This document shows positions 17,690 to 28,147 of a DNA stretch of 32,579 nucleotides, one piece after another. Below the pieces are notes generated by a model, which did no database searches, was not told where the DNA came from, and saw only the letters and a program-made list of their open reading frames with translations. The stretch lies in contig JANXRM010000474.1 in NCBI GenBank assembly GCA_025353015.1, forward strand, positions 1 to 32,579, read 5' to 3'. The stretch is from Hyphomicrobiales bacterium (GTDB taxonomy: Bacteria; Pseudomonadota; Alphaproteobacteria; Rhizobiales; Hyphomicrobiaceae). Numbering within the stretch: position 1 is the stretch's first letter; every line of letters starts with the position of its first letter. The position numbers were made by a program, and so were the translations under genes.

Positions 17690-19057
17690 ATGTCAAGCCC
17701 GCCGACCAATGCCGATGCAGCACGCCGGGCGGCAATTGTTCGGCCGCGCCCGGTTGCGCCGACGACATTGGAATTGGCGGCCTATCGTGCTGTGACCTGG
17801 GCTGCACGGCCAGCGGCTGGACTGATCCTTCGCTTGCGTGAGCGGCGCGGCAAGGAGGATCCGGACCGCAAGTCTGAGCGCCTGGGGATTCCCGGCCTGG
17901 CGCGACCATCTGGCCACGTCGTCTGGGTGCATGCGGCGAGCGTCGGCGAGGCCAACTCCGTTTTGCCGTTGGTCGCAGCCCTTGCCGAGCGCCGGCCAGG
18001 GATAACGGTCTTGCTGACAACAGGCACGGTCACATCGGCGCGCTCGGTCGCGCGGCAGCTTCCCGCCGGCACCATACATCAATACGTGCCATTGGACGCG
18101 CCGCAGCTAGTGGCCCGGTTCTTGTCGCATTGGCAACCGTCGCTGGCTGTTTTCACTGAGCAGGAAATCTGGCCTAACCTGATCATGGAGACACGGGCAC
18201 GCGGCATTCCGCTGGCCCTTGTGAATGCGCGCATGTCGGAGAACTCCTTCGCGCGCTGGCAAAAGCGGCCAGCGCTTGCCAAAGCGCTGTTCTCGAGTTT
18301 TTCCATTGTGCTGGCGCAGAGCGAGGCATTCGCGGGACGGTTCGCGGCCTTAGGCGCGGAGGCTGCACGAACGGCAGGCAACCTCAAGATCGATGCACCG
18401 GCGCCGCCTGTGAATTCAGTCGAGATGGCTAAGCTCGAGGCCGCACTCGGTGGACGACCGCGGTTCGTCGCGGCAAGTACGCACCCAGGCGAGGAAATAA
18501 TCATTGCCGCAGCCCATCGTTTGCTTGCCGCCCGCACGCCGGGATTTGTCACGATCATCGCACCACGCCATCCCGAGCGTGGGCCGGGCCTTGCCGATAC
18601 GCTGAAATCACAGGGTTTTGCTGTGGCTCTGCGTTCGCAGGGCGAATGGCCATCGACCGGGACGGACATCTACATCGCCGACACGATCGGCGAACTCGGT
18701 ACGTTCTATGCGGCGACGCCGGTGGCGTTCATCGGCGGGTCTTTGATTGCGCGCGGCGGCCAGAACCCGATCGAAGCCGTGCGGCACAATGCAGCCGTAC
18801 TGACCGGTCCGCATTGGACGAACTTCGTCGAAGCCTACGAGGCCTTGCTGGCGCGGGGTGGCGCCGCCGAAGTGCAGAGCGCCGAAGACATCGCCGCCCG
18901 CGTTGCGGGTCTTTTGGCGGATGCCGCCGCCCTGGAAACAATGCGCCTCGAGGCCCAAGCCGCACTCGCCGAACTGGGCGGGGCTCTAGAAAGAACCTTG
19001 CAGGCCTTATTGCCAATGCTGCCCGCATCCGATGAGGCCGCGCGTGTGGCGACATGA
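17690..19057 (+). CDS. waaA: 3-deoxy-D-manno-octulosonic acid (Kdo) transferase
   Basis: AAYRAVTWAARPAAGLILRLRERRGKEDPDRKSERLG, VWVHAASVGEANSVLPLVAAL, LLTTGTVTSA, HQYVPLDAP, EQEIWPNLI, NARMSENSFARW, VAFIGGSLIARGGQNPIEA. Confidence 0.95.
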   Translation: MSSPPTNADAARRAAIVRPRPVAPTTLELAAYRAVTWAARPAAGLILRLRERRGKEDPDRKSERLGIPGLARPSGHVVWVHAASVGEANSVLPLVAALAERRPGITVLLTTGTVTSARSVARQLPAGTIHQYVPLDAPQLVARFLSHWQPSLAVFTEQEIWPNLIMETRARGIPLALVNARMSENSFARWQKRPALAKALFSSFSIVLAQSEAFAGRFAALGAEAARTAGNLKIDAPAPPVNSVEMAKLEAALGGRPRFVAASTHPGEEIIIAAAHRLLAARTPGFVTIIAPRHPERGPGLADTLKSQGFAVALRSQGEWPSTGTDIYIADTIGELGTFYAATPVAFIGGSLIARGGQNPIEAVRHNAAVLTGPHWTNFVEAYEALLARGGAAEVQSAEDIAARVAGLLADAAALETMRLEAQAALAELGGALERTLQALLPMLPASDEAARVAT

Positions 19058-20135
19058 CGAACCGGGCTGGTGGTATGGGCCCAACGACGGCCTGATGTCC
19101 CGGTTGCTGATACCCGCCGCCAGCATTTGGGCGAGGATCGCCGAGCGGCGTTGGGCCACCACCCTGCCGTTTCGCGCCGAAAGGCCCGTCATCTGCATCG
19201 GCAATTTCACGGCTGGCGGGACCGGCAAGACGCCGTTGGCTCTAGAGATGGCCGGCATAGTCGAGCGCCTCGGGCGGAGCCCCGTTTATCTGACACGCGG
19301 CTACGGCGGCCGTCTAAAAGGCCCCCATTGGATCGTGCCAGGCAAGGATACGGCCACTGATACTGGGGACGAGCCGCTGTTGTTGGCGCGCCGTGCGCCC
19401 GTAATGTTGGCTCAAAACCGAGCCGCAGGTGCGCGCACCATTGCAGCCGCTGGACGGACAGATCATGTCATCATCATGGATGATGGCTTGCAGAACCCGG
19501 CATTGGCCAAGGACTTTGTCATTGCCGTTGTCGATGGGCGGCGCGGCGTCGGCAATGGTCGCGTGATCCCGGCCGGGCCACTGCGGGCGCCGCTGCCGGC
19601 CCAGTTGGCCCGCGTCGATGCGATCGTCGTCAATCAATCCGCCGGACCGGAAGCCGAAAGCATGGCCAAGGCCATCACCACCCGGTTCAAATCATTGTTG
19701 TCAGCGCCGGTATTCGTCGCCCGCACCATGCCGACGGGCGAGACCGGTTGGCTGCAGGAAAAGCCGGTGCTGGCATACGCAGCGATCGGTTCGCCCGAGC
19801 GTTTTTTCCGCACACTTCGCAGCCTCGGCGCGAAGGTCGAACGTGAGGTGACCTTTCCCGACCATCACCCGTTTACCGAGGCCGACGCAAAATCACTGCT
19901 TCAGACAGCGCGGGCGGCAGGGGCTCAACTGGTCACCACGGAAAAAGACTGGGTTCGCCTGACCGTGAGAGCCGGTGGCGGCGATGGGGGAGCCGTGGGC
20001 CAACTCAAAGCCGCATCACGACCGTTGCCGATTACCCTGGTGTTCGACGCGCCGGATGCCATGCGCCTGGAAACCCTGATTGCATCGGCCATCGCCCGTC
20101 ATGCGGCGGTGGCGTCCTCTTCAAGAGCAAATTGA
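19032..20135 (+). CDS. lpxK: Tetraacyldisaccharide 4'-kinase
   Basis: PGWWY N-terminus, ICIGNFTAGGTGKTPLALEMA (Walker A), YLTRGYGGRLKGP, TGDEPLLLARRAPV, IIMDDGLQNPALAKD; overlaps waaA by 26 nt. Confidence 0.95.
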   Translation: MRPRVWRHDEPGWWYGPNDGLMSRLLIPAASIWARIAERRWATTLPFRAERPVICIGNFTAGGTGKTPLALEMAGIVERLGRSPVYLTRGYGGRLKGPHWIVPGKDTATDTGDEPLLLARRAPVMLAQNRAAGARTIAAAGRTDHVIIMDDGLQNPALAKDFVIAVVDGRRGVGNGRVIPAGPLRAPLPAQLARVDAIVVNQSAGPEAESMAKAITTRFKSLLSAPVFVARTMPTGETGWLQEKPVLAYAAIGSPERFFRTLRSLGAKVEREVTFPDHHPFTEADAKSLLQTARAAGAQLVTTEKDWVRLTVRAGGGDGGAVGQLKAASRPLPITLVFDAPDAMRLETLIASAIARHAAVASSSRAN

Positions 20136-20148
20136 ACTGCAAAGCTGG

Positions 20149-20379
20149 TCAGCTGCCCGAGCGGCGCTTGATCTCGCGGAACCGTTGCAGCGATGCGTCG
20201 GCCGTGGCGTAGGCTTCCTGCAACTCGACGTTCCAATAGCGCAGGTCTGCCAGCGCGATCGGCGTACCAGTAACGGAGCAAACGACGAAATCGCCGGGCG
20301 AAACGACCTGGAATTCGCCATCCATGAAGCGCACACGGGCCTCTCCCTTGAGGCCAAACAGCCGCTCGAACTTATTCAT
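20149..20379 (-). CDS. DUF2093 domain-containing protein
   Basis: MNKFERLFGLKGEARVRFMDGEFQVVSPGDFVVCSVTGTPIALADLRYWNVELQEAYATAD; an alternative start is 20400. Confidence 0.88.
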   Translation of the reverse strand: MNKFERLFGLKGEARVRFMDGEFQVVSPGDFVVCSVTGTPIALADLRYWNVELQEAYATADASLQRFREIKRRSGS

Positions 20380-20638
20380 GAACGTCGACCTCATCGTCAA
20401 GTTCTGCGTTTCCGGCCGGCCGATCCAGCCAGCCTATCGAGAATGGGGGGAGGGCAGGTGCCGGCATCGAAGGTGAAATTTCGGCCAGCATCACGACACC
20501 GATGCCACAACAGCGATGCCACATTAGCCAGGGGACAGGCAGCTGCAAAGCCTCCAGCGACGACCAGACTGCGGCAAGGTGAACATCCTGCCCCGATGAA
20601 CACCTGCTCCAACCATGATCGCGCCATGCCCCGCGCGC

Positions 20639-22312
20639 TCAAAACAACGAGCCCTGATTGCCGGGATCGCCGCGCCGTGGCTTGGCATTGCGCGACTGAA
20701 CCGGTGTTGCAGGCGCTTGAAATCTGGATGATGTGTCGGACACTGAACCCGTGCCGGGTCCGCTGGTTCCACTGCCCGATCCTCGACCGGTATCGCCAGC
20801 GTCTGCCGTTCGCGCGCCGGCGACGGCAACGAGCCGGCCGTCACCGAGCTGAATTTCCAGCCGCTGGCCATGGCTGATCGCTTCAACCGAGCGGACAGCC
20901 CGTCCGGCGTCATCGCGCACCAGCGCAAACCCCCGCTGCAGCACACTTTGATAGCTGAGGGACGCTAGCATCTGCGTTTGCCCGCCGAGGGCCCGGCGGC
21001 GCTGTTCGACGCGACCAAGGACGGCCTGCCGCGCGCGCAGCGCCAGCCCGTCCAAGCGCTCGCCTGCCCGCCCGACACGCTCGGCGATGGCCCCGGGACG
21101 CAGCCGCCCCATCAGCCGTTCGAGGCGCGCGCGCCTCAACGCCGCGCCACGGCCGAGCGTATCGCGGGCCTTGGTCCCCAGTCGTTCCAGGCGATCCCGT
21201 GACCGTTCGATGCGCAGCTCCAGCAGCCGCGGTTGCAGACGCGGCGCGATCCGCACGAGACGTTTGCCATGCGCTTGCGTGTTGGCGAAAAGAGCACGGC
21301 CAAGACGCTTGTCGGCCGCGTCGAAGCGCTGGCGGGGCAACGCCAGCAGATCCTCGAGACGCGGCAGACCACGGGCCGCTGCCCGCCAATGGGCGCGGGC
21401 CTCCTCGATCCGCCTGATGGTGCGCGACACCAGCCGCTGGCCCAATTCGCCTGTTCGGAGCATCAGTTCGGAATGCTTCGGAACGGCCCATTCCGCGGCT
21501 TTGGTCGGCGTCGGCGCACGCGCGTCGGCCGCCAAATCGATCAGCGTCCAGTCGGTCTCGTGGCCGACGGCTGATATGAGCGGGATGTCACTTTCGGCAG
21601 CCGCGCGGACGACAGCTTCTTCGTTGAACCCCCACAAGTCTTCGAGACTGCCGCCGCCGCGCGCAACGATGATGATGTCGGGCCTGGGAATGCGGCCGCC
21701 AGGCGCGATCGCGTTGAACCCTCGGATGGCAGCCGCCACCTCGGCCGCGCACGTTTCACCTTGCACCCGCACCGGCCAGACAATCACCCGCGTCGGACAG
21801 CGCTCGGCAAAGCCTGCCAGCATGTCGCGGATGACCGCGCCCGTCGGCGACGTGATGATGCCGACCACAGGCGGCCAGAACGGCAGCTTCCGTTTGCGCG
21901 CCTCTTCGAACAGGCCTTCGGCCGCAAGTTTGCGCTTGCGCTCTTCGAGCAGCGCCATCAGCGCCCCAGCGCCGGCCGGCTCCAGTTGCTCGATGACGAT
22001 TTGGTATTTCGACGAGCCCGGGAAGGTCGTGATACGCCCCTGTGCGATCACCTCCATGCCCTCTTCCGGCCGAAACTTCAACTTCTGGAACCCGCCACGC
22101 CAGATCACCGCTTCGATGCGCGATTTTTCGTCCTTCAGCGAGAAATAGCAATGGCCGGACGAGTGTGGCCCGCGATAGCCTGAAATCTCGCCGCGCAGCC
22201 GCACGAAGCCGAATCCATCCTCCAGCGCCCGCTTGATGGCGCCCGACAGTTCGGACACGGAAAACTCGGCGATATTGACGCCCGGACGGCTGGCGCGGAC
22301 TGGCTCGGCCAC
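20639..22312 (-). CDS. xseA: Exodeoxyribonuclease VII large subunit
   Basis: [115 protein letters not shown] start at 22312 with AAAGGAG upstream fits better than the ORF start at 22492. Confidence 0.95.
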   Translation of the reverse strand: MAEPVRASRPGVNIAEFSVSELSGAIKRALEDGFGFVRLRGEISGYRGPHSSGHCYFSLKDEKSRIEAVIWRGGFQKLKFRPEEGMEVIAQGRITTFPGSSKYQIVIEQLEPAGAGALMALLEERKRKLAAEGLFEEARKRKLPFWPPVVGIITSPTGAVIRDMLAGFAERCPTRVIVWPVRVQGETCAAEVAAAIRGFNAIAPGGRIPRPDIIIVARGGGSLEDLWGFNEEAVVRAAAESDIPLISAVGHETDWTLIDLAADARAPTPTKAAEWAVPKHSELMLRTGELGQRLVSRTIRRIEEARAHWRAAARGLPRLEDLLALPRQRFDAADKRLGRALFANTQAHGKRLVRIAPRLQPRLLELRIERSRDRLERLGTKARDTLGRGAALRRARLERLMGRLRPGAIAERVGRAGERLDGLALRARQAVLGRVEQRRRALGGQTQMLASLSYQSVLQRGFALVRDDAGRAVRSVEAISHGQRLEIQLGDGRLVAVAGARTADAGDTGRGSGSGTSGPGTGSVSDTSSRFQAPATPVQSRNAKPRRGDPGNQGSLF

Positions 22313-22408
22313 GAATCTCGCTCCTTTGTTGCAAAACCCGAACAATGATACATGAAGCCGGTCGAATCTTGGCCGCCGCCGGCCGCAATCCCCCCAGGAT
22401 TTTGTTAG

Positions 22409-22429
22409 GCAATTTGCTGCGCAATTTGC
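22409..22429 (+). repeat. Short direct repeat GCAATTTGC x2 (12-bp period) upstream of purD
   Basis: GCAATTTGC at 22409-22417 and 22421-22429. Confidence 0.6.
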
Positions 22430-22453
22430 AGGGGGAAATACGGGAACCTTGCC

Positions 22454-23734
22454 ATGCATGTGCTGTTGATCGGATCGGGCGGCCGCGAGCATGCCCTGGC
22501 ATGGGCCATGGCAGCGAGCCCGCTGTTAACGAAACTGACGTGTGCGCCGGGCAACGGCGGCATTCAGGAGTTTGCCGGCTGCGGTGCCCTCGATCCAGCC
22601 GACCATGGCCAGATCATCGCTTTCTGCCGCGAAAAGCGGGTCGATTTTGTCGTGATCGGACCTGAAGCGCCGCTGGTGGCAGGGCTGGCGGACGACCTCG
22701 GCAAGGCTGGCATCAAGCATTTCGGCCCGTCGGCGGCAGCGGCAAAGCTCGAGGGATCGAAGGGCTTCACCAAGGATCTTTGCGCCGAGTTCGGTATCCC
22801 AACGGGCCCTTATGGCCGCTTCCGCGACCGCGCCAGCGCCCAGGCCTACCTCACGAAGCAGCCGGTGCCGATCGTGGTCAAGGCCGACGGCCTGGCCGCG
22901 GGCAAGGGCGTCGTCGTCGCCATGACGCGGCCTGAAGCCGAAGCCGCAGTCGACGCCTGTTTCGCGGGCGCCTTCGGGTCAGCCGGGGCCGAAGTCGTGA
23001 TCGAAGCCTTCCTCGACGGCGAGGAAGTGAGCTTCTTCGCGCTTTGTGACGGGAAGAATGTCCTGCCGCTCGCGACCGCCCAGGACCACAAACGGGTCGG
23101 CGATGGCGATACCGGCCCGAACACTGGCGGCATGGGGGCCTACTCGCCAGCGCCCGTGGTGACGCCCGGGATGCACGATCGCATCATGGCCGAGATCATC
23201 CGCCCGACCGTTGCCGGCATGGCCAAGCGTGGCACGCCGTTCCGAGGCGTGCTCTTCGCCGGCCTCATGATCACGCAAACGGGGCCGCAGCTGATCGAAT
23301 ACAACGTCCGCTTCGGCGATCCTGAAACCCAGGTACTGATGCTGCGCTTGAAGTCCGACCTGCTGACGGCGTTGCTCGCCACGGCCGACGGCGGTCTCGG
23401 CGCGTTCGATCTCAGGTGGCACGACGATCCGGCGCTGACCGTCGTCATGGCGGCCAAGGGCTATCCCGGCACGTATGCCAAGGGCACCGAAATCCGCGGG
23501 CTGGACGCGGCAGCCAACATTGCGGGGGTCCAGATCTTTCATGCCGGCACCACCCGCGATGGCGATCGAATTCTCGCCAACGGCGGCCGGGTCCTCAATG
23601 TCACCGCGCGCGGCAGAACAGTGCGCGAGGCGCAGACACGCGCCTACCAGGCCATTGACCACATCGATTGGCCGGAAGGTTTCTGCCGCCGCGATATCGG
23701 CTGGCGTGCCATCGAGCGCGAGGGGATGAAATGA
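22454..23734 (+). CDS. purD: Phosphoribosylamine-glycine ligase
   Basis: [111 protein letters not shown]. Confidence 0.97.
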   Translation: MHVLLIGSGGREHALAWAMAASPLLTKLTCAPGNGGIQEFAGCGALDPADHGQIIAFCREKRVDFVVIGPEAPLVAGLADDLGKAGIKHFGPSAAAAKLEGSKGFTKDLCAEFGIPTGPYGRFRDRASAQAYLTKQPVPIVVKADGLAAGKGVVVAMTRPEAEAAVDACFAGAFGSAGAEVVIEAFLDGEEVSFFALCDGKNVLPLATAQDHKRVGDGDTGPNTGGMGAYSPAPVVTPGMHDRIMAEIIRPTVAGMAKRGTPFRGVLFAGLMITQTGPQLIEYNVRFGDPETQVLMLRLKSDLLTALLATADGGLGAFDLRWHDDPALTVVMAAKGYPGTYAKGTEIRGLDAAANIAGVQIFHAGTTRDGDRILANGGRVLNVTARGRTVREAQTRAYQAIDHIDWPEGFCRRDIGWRAIEREGMK

Positions 23735-24654
23735 CGGCCGCAGACGACTTATTTCCCGGTTTTGGTGAACACTTGATCGACACGGGAGAAGCCGTCATTC
23801 ATGCTCGCGTCGGCGGCAGCGGTCCAGGATTGTTGCTGCTGCACGGCTATCCGCAAACCCATGCAATGTGGCATCGGGTGACACCGGCACTGGCGCAATC
23901 GTTCACGGTGATCGCAGCTGATCTGCGCGGCTACGGGCAAAGCTCCTGCCCGCCGACGGACATCGAACACAAGCCCTATTCCAAGCGCAGCATAGCGCGC
24001 GACATGATCGTGCTGATGCGCCACTTCGGTTTCAACCAGTTCGCCATCATGGGCCACGACCGGGGTGCGCGCGTCGCCTATCGCATCGCCCTCGATACGC
24101 CGCAACTGGTCGAGCGGCTGGTGCTGCTCGATATCATAAGCACGTTCGATCAATGGTCCGCAGCCAACCAGAAAATGCGTTTGACGATGTTCCATTGGGC
24201 ATTCCTGGCCCAGCCTGCGCCGATGCCCGAAAGCCTGATCGGCCGTGGTCCAGTCGAATGGCTGGATGGCCGATTGAAGCGCGGACTGAAGTCGCGCGCG
24301 CTCGGCGGATTGGATGTCAGGGCCGTTGTCAGCTACCGCGGCAACTTCTCCAACTCTGATCGCATGCACGCGACCTGCGAGGATTTCCGGGCAGGTGCTG
24401 GCTGCGATCTGGCCGCCGATCAAGCCGATATGGAGGCTGGGCGGCGAATTGAATGCCCAACGCTGGTGCTTTGGGCGGATCACGGCCCGCTGGCTGACCT
24501 ATCGGATCCACTGCCACTCTGGCAACCCTGGTGCCGCGATCTCACCGGCGCCAACATCGATTGCGGGCATTTCATTGCCGAGGAATGCCCCGATATACTG
24601 CTCGATCATGCCCTGCCCTTTCTCCAGCGCCGCAATGACGGAGCCCAATCATGA
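23731..24654 (+). CDS. Alpha/beta hydrolase, fluoroacetate/haloacetate dehalogenase-like (paralog 1, Phe219)
   Basis: ATGA overlap with the purD stop. [63 protein letters not shown]. Confidence 0.88.
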   Translation: MTAADDLFPGFGEHLIDTGEAVIHARVGGSGPGLLLLHGYPQTHAMWHRVTPALAQSFTVIAADLRGYGQSSCPPTDIEHKPYSKRSIARDMIVLMRHFGFNQFAIMGHDRGARVAYRIALDTPQLVERLVLLDIISTFDQWSAANQKMRLTMFHWAFLAQPAPMPESLIGRGPVEWLDGRLKRGLKSRALGGLDVRAVVSYRGNFSNSDRMHATCEDFRAGAGCDLAADQADMEAGRRIECPTLVLWADHGPLADLSDPLPLWQPWCRDLTGANIDCGHFIAEECPDILLDHALPFLQRRNDGAQS

Positions 24655-25562
24655 GCCAGCTGCCCGATCTTTTTCCCGGTTTCGCCGAGCGCCGCTTTAA
24701 AACCGGTGATGCCGAAATCTTCGCCCGGATCGGCGGCTCTGGTCCGCCCTTGCTGCTGTTGCACGGCTATCCGCAGACACACGTCTGCTGGCATAAGATT
24801 GCGCCAGCCCTGGCCAAACATTTCACGCTGGTCATTCCCGATCTGCGCGGCTATGGCGTGAGCACCGGCCCGAAAACCGATGCCGAGCACAGGCCCTATT
24901 CCAAGCGCGCCATGGCCACGGATTTTGCGGCTGTCATGACGGCATTGGGCCATCAGCGGTTTGCGGTCGTTTCGCATGACCGCGGCGGCCGTGTCGGCTA
25001 CCGAATGGCGCTGGATTTCGCTGACCGCGTCGAGCGATTGGCGACGCTGGATATCGTCACGACGTACGACGCCTGGACCGACATGACCAAGGAGAACGCC
25101 ATCGGGCGCTTTCACTGGGCATTTCTGGCGCGACCGGCCCCGTTCCCCGAGACGATGATCGGCGCAAACCCGGTCTATTTCCTCGACTATCTGCTGGCAC
25201 AATGGACGCAAGCGAAGGATCTGAGCGCGTTCGATCCGGGCGCCTTGGCCCACTATCGGGCAGCCTTCTCCCGGCAGTCCGTGATCCACGCAAGTTGCGA
25301 GGATTACCGCGCGGGTGCTGCCTTCGATCCCAATCTTGATGCCAAAGACAAGGCTTCAGGCAAACGCATCACCATGCCGATGCTGGCCTTGTGGGGAGCG
25401 CAGCGCAAGAACGGTTTCGTCAACAAGCCACTCGAAACCTGGAAATCCTGGTGCCCGCACGTGCGCGGCGAACCGATTGAAAGCGGGCATTTCCTGGCCG
25501 AGGAGGCCCCTGATGCAACGCTCGCAGCGCTACTACCGTTCCTGCTCGAAGGACCCCGGTAG
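24651..25562 (+). CDS. Alpha/beta hydrolase, fluoroacetate/haloacetate dehalogenase-like (paralog 2, Tyr219)
   Basis: ATGA overlap with paralog 1. [72 protein letters not shown]. Confidence 0.9.
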   Translation: MSQLPDLFPGFAERRFKTGDAEIFARIGGSGPPLLLLHGYPQTHVCWHKIAPALAKHFTLVIPDLRGYGVSTGPKTDAEHRPYSKRAMATDFAAVMTALGHQRFAVVSHDRGGRVGYRMALDFADRVERLATLDIVTTYDAWTDMTKENAIGRFHWAFLARPAPFPETMIGANPVYFLDYLLAQWTQAKDLSAFDPGALAHYRAAFSRQSVIHASCEDYRAGAAFDPNLDAKDKASGKRITMPMLALWGAQRKNGFVNKPLETWKSWCPHVRGEPIESGHFLAEEAPDATLAALLPFLLEGPR

Positions 25563-25607
25563 CGGCGTGGACGCCATCGCAGGATTGGCCGATGAAAGGA
25601 CTGGCCA

Positions 25608-26612
25608 ATGACCAAGGCGCTCAGCCGCATCACCCTGGCCCCACTGCCACCATCCCGGCCGCGCATCGGGCTGGCGTTGGGCGGTGGCGGTGCGCGTGGG
25701 CTCGCGCATATCCTCATCATCGAGGCCTTCGAGGAACTGGGACTGCGCCCGGCCGTCATTGCCGGAACCTCGATCGGTGCGATTTTTGGTGCGGCCATGG
25801 CGTCGGGCCTCAAGGCGTCGCACATTCGCGCCCACACCGAAGAAACGCTCTCGCAACGCTTCGATCTGGTGCGCGGCTTGTTCGCGGCGCGGGCTGACCG
25901 TCAGCAAAAATTTTTTAGCTTGCTGCCCCTGCGCCCAGCCTTGCTCAATCCGGAAGCGTTGCTGGACCTCGTTTTGCCACGCGGCGTTGCTGCCGATTTT
26001 TCCAGCCTTGCGATTCCTCTGAAAGTTGTCGCCACCGATTTTTATGGACAGGAAGCAGCGATCCTCGTCGAAGGACCGCTGCAACGCGCGGTCGCCGCTA
26101 GCATGGCGCTGCCGGCGATTTTTCAACCGGTCGTGATCGATGGCCGTGCCCTCATGGACGGCGGCCTGGTCAATCCGTTGCCGTTCGACCTGATCGGTGC
26201 CGGCGTCGACATCACGATTGCCATCGATGTATCGGGGGCTGGCCGGGAACCCAACGCTTCAGGAATGCCTAGCGCCTTCGAGGCCTTGGTCGCATCGTCG
26301 CAGATCCTGCAGCACTCGATCGTGCGCGAGAAACTGAAAAGTTCGCAACCGGATATCTACATCGACGTCGAGGTGGACAAATTCCACGTCCTGGAATTCC
26401 ATCGCTTCCGCGAAATCCTGGCGGCCGCGGCCCCCGCGAAGGCGGCGCTAAAGCGGCAGATCGAAAAAATCCTGGGCAGCAATACTGTGCCACTGATTGA
26501 TGGCGTCGCGGATGCCGGAGCAATGACGGTACTTGCACCGGAAATTCCAACACCAGCACCCAAGAAGCGCCGCCGTCTGGCGCTGCCGAAAAGTCTGAAA
26601 CGCAAGGGCTGA
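25608..26612 (+). CDS. Patatin-like phospholipase family protein (RssA-like)
   Basis: RIGLALGGGGARGLAHI (oxyanion-hole GGGxRG), GTSIGAIFGA (GxSxG), VIDGRALMDGGLVNPLPF (DGG). Confidence 0.93.
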   Translation: MTKALSRITLAPLPPSRPRIGLALGGGGARGLAHILIIEAFEELGLRPAVIAGTSIGAIFGAAMASGLKASHIRAHTEETLSQRFDLVRGLFAARADRQQKFFSLLPLRPALLNPEALLDLVLPRGVAADFSSLAIPLKVVATDFYGQEAAILVEGPLQRAVAASMALPAIFQPVVIDGRALMDGGLVNPLPFDLIGAGVDITIAIDVSGAGREPNASGMPSAFEALVASSQILQHSIVREKLKSSQPDIYIDVEVDKFHVLEFHRFREILAAAAPAKAALKRQIEKILGSNTVPLIDGVADAGAMTVLAPEIPTPAPKKRRRLALPKSLKRKG

Positions 26613-26616
26613 GTGC

Positions 26617-27957
26617 TTACCGGCGCCAACTGCCGGACCCAACATGCGGCAAAGCAGCGTGCTCCTGGTCCGGAAGCCCTTCGGCCAAAGCTCTTTCCAA
26701 GGCAGCAGCACCGGCCGTGCGCGCAATGTCTTCGGGGATCACCCACATCGTGTAGTCGCCGCTCTGGATCGTGCGGCGGCACATAAGGCGTCCCGCCTCC
26801 GCGCGGCAGTCGGCCGGCGCATCAATCGTCTGCGCCGAGCGGCGGTCATGAATCATCACGCGCATGTCGATCGGCTGCATCGAGACCGGCAGGGAACCGA
26901 GATCGATGTCGCGGAACACGCAGCCAAGCGAACGGCTGCAGGCGCCGGCCCGCTCGCCGAAGGTGCGCCCGGCACCCAGCGCTTTGCGGCCAGGAAAGAA
27001 ACTCGCCGCAGCTTCAGGCCCGTTGCTGACGAAACAGCCGCCGCCATTGCACAACAGCGGGTCGGCGGTCTTGTTGTGGCGGCGAATGCCGCGATGACCC
27101 GGCTCCATCAGCAGCAGAATGGTGACGCGCGAGGAATTGCCGGAACGTGCAGCCGTCGTCGTGGTGCTCCAGACATCAGTTGTGGGTGCCCGCACCGGGC
27201 CGCCAAGCGCTGACGGCGGCTCGAGAGTCCGTGGCGGCGCCGTCGCAGTCTCAGTATTGCTGTTGGCTTGTTCGCGGCGGGCGTGCGCCTGACGCAAGCG
27301 CTCGGCAACCCGCTGCCCTTCAGCTTCGCGTTCGGCAGCCATGACTTGGGTCTGGGTCCTTTCCCGCTCCGCTTTCGCTTCGAGCTGACGGCGTTGCTCG
27401 TCGGCGTGCTTCGCCTCGGCCACCCGCCGAGCCTCAGCGGCCTTCCGTTCGAGAATGCGCTTGTCTTCCGCCACACGTTTCCGCTCGTCCGCGACCTTCT
27501 GCTCGGCGATGCGCTTGTCTTCTGCGGCCTGCCGCGCTTCGGCAATCTTGCGGGCTTCTTCGGCCAACTTCTGGTCGGCGAGGCGTTTTGCTTCCGCGGC
27601 CCGTGCGGCGATTTCGGCCGCCTTGCGTTGCTCGGCCTGACGTTCCGCGATTTCGGCATCGACCCTGGCCTTTTCGAGGGCCGCACGACGTGCCTCCGCT
27701 TCGGCCTTGGCTGTGGCAAGCATCTCGGCTTCCTCAGCCTTGCGTAAGGCCTCACGCCGCGCGGCTTCCTTGGCAGCTTCTTTGGCGGGCCGGTCGGCTT
27801 CGGCCGCGAATTTCTCGGCCAGGGCATGTCCAGGGTCGCGCAGCACAGGGCCACTCTGCCCCATGGCCGTTGAATGCGTCAGCACCGACAATCCGAGAAC
27901 GGCTCCAAACGTCTTCCCGAATGCATTCGACGTCAGCAATCGTGCTGCTCTGCCCAT
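26617..27957 (-). CDS. Exported protein with long charged coiled coil and Cys-containing C-terminal domain
   Basis: Internal ATG at 27957 gives MGRAARLLTSNAFGKTFGAVLGLSVLTHSTAMGQSGP (signal-like). This is followed by about 180 residues rich in A/E/K/R, then a C-terminal domain with CNGGGC, CSRSLGC and CRAEAGRLMC. The ORF track start at 28215 is likely too far upstream. Confidence 0.75.
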   Translation of the reverse strand: MGRAARLLTSNAFGKTFGAVLGLSVLTHSTAMGQSGPVLRDPGHALAEKFAAEADRPAKEAAKEAARREALRKAEEAEMLATAKAEAEARRAALEKARVDAEIAERQAEQRKAAEIAARAAEAKRLADQKLAEEARKIAEARQAAEDKRIAEQKVADERKRVAEDKRILERKAAEARRVAEAKHADEQRRQLEAKAERERTQTQVMAAEREAEGQRVAERLRQAHARREQANSNTETATAPPRTLEPPSALGGPVRAPTTDVWSTTTTAARSGNSSRVTILLLMEPGHRGIRRHNKTADPLLCNGGGCFVSNGPEAAASFFPGRKALGAGRTFGERAGACSRSLGCVFRDIDLGSLPVSMQPIDMRVMIHDRRSAQTIDAPADCRAEAGRLMCRRTIQSGDYTMWVIPEDIARTAGAAALERALAEGLPDQEHAALPHVGSGSWRR

Positions 27958-28147
27958 GCGGATGACTCCATCTCTCGGACGCCCGCGAAAATGCGTGAGC
28001 GACCTTACCCAGCCCAGTACAAAATCCAGATACCCTGTTGAGCCCGCCTTGCCAGTTGCCATGGCCTCTTGGTCTCGACCCCGGCCTACATTCCGCCAGG
28101 ATTTGGGCAATAAAGCGGAGTTGAGCTGAACGACGGCTGAACAATCC

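Noticed and set aside
21087-22148. 353-aa + strand ORF opposite xseA
   Set aside because: Ser/Arg/Ala-rich antisense translation; XseA motifs are clear on -.
27268-27747. 159-aa + strand ORF with repeated Phe/Leu/Gly pattern
   Set aside because: Mirror of the coiled-coil Ala/Glu/Lys/Arg codons on the - strand, not an independent gene.
27300-27860. DNA-level periodicity suggesting a tandem repeat
   Set aside because: Explained by biased coding of the charged coiled coil; no exact DNA repeat unit seen.
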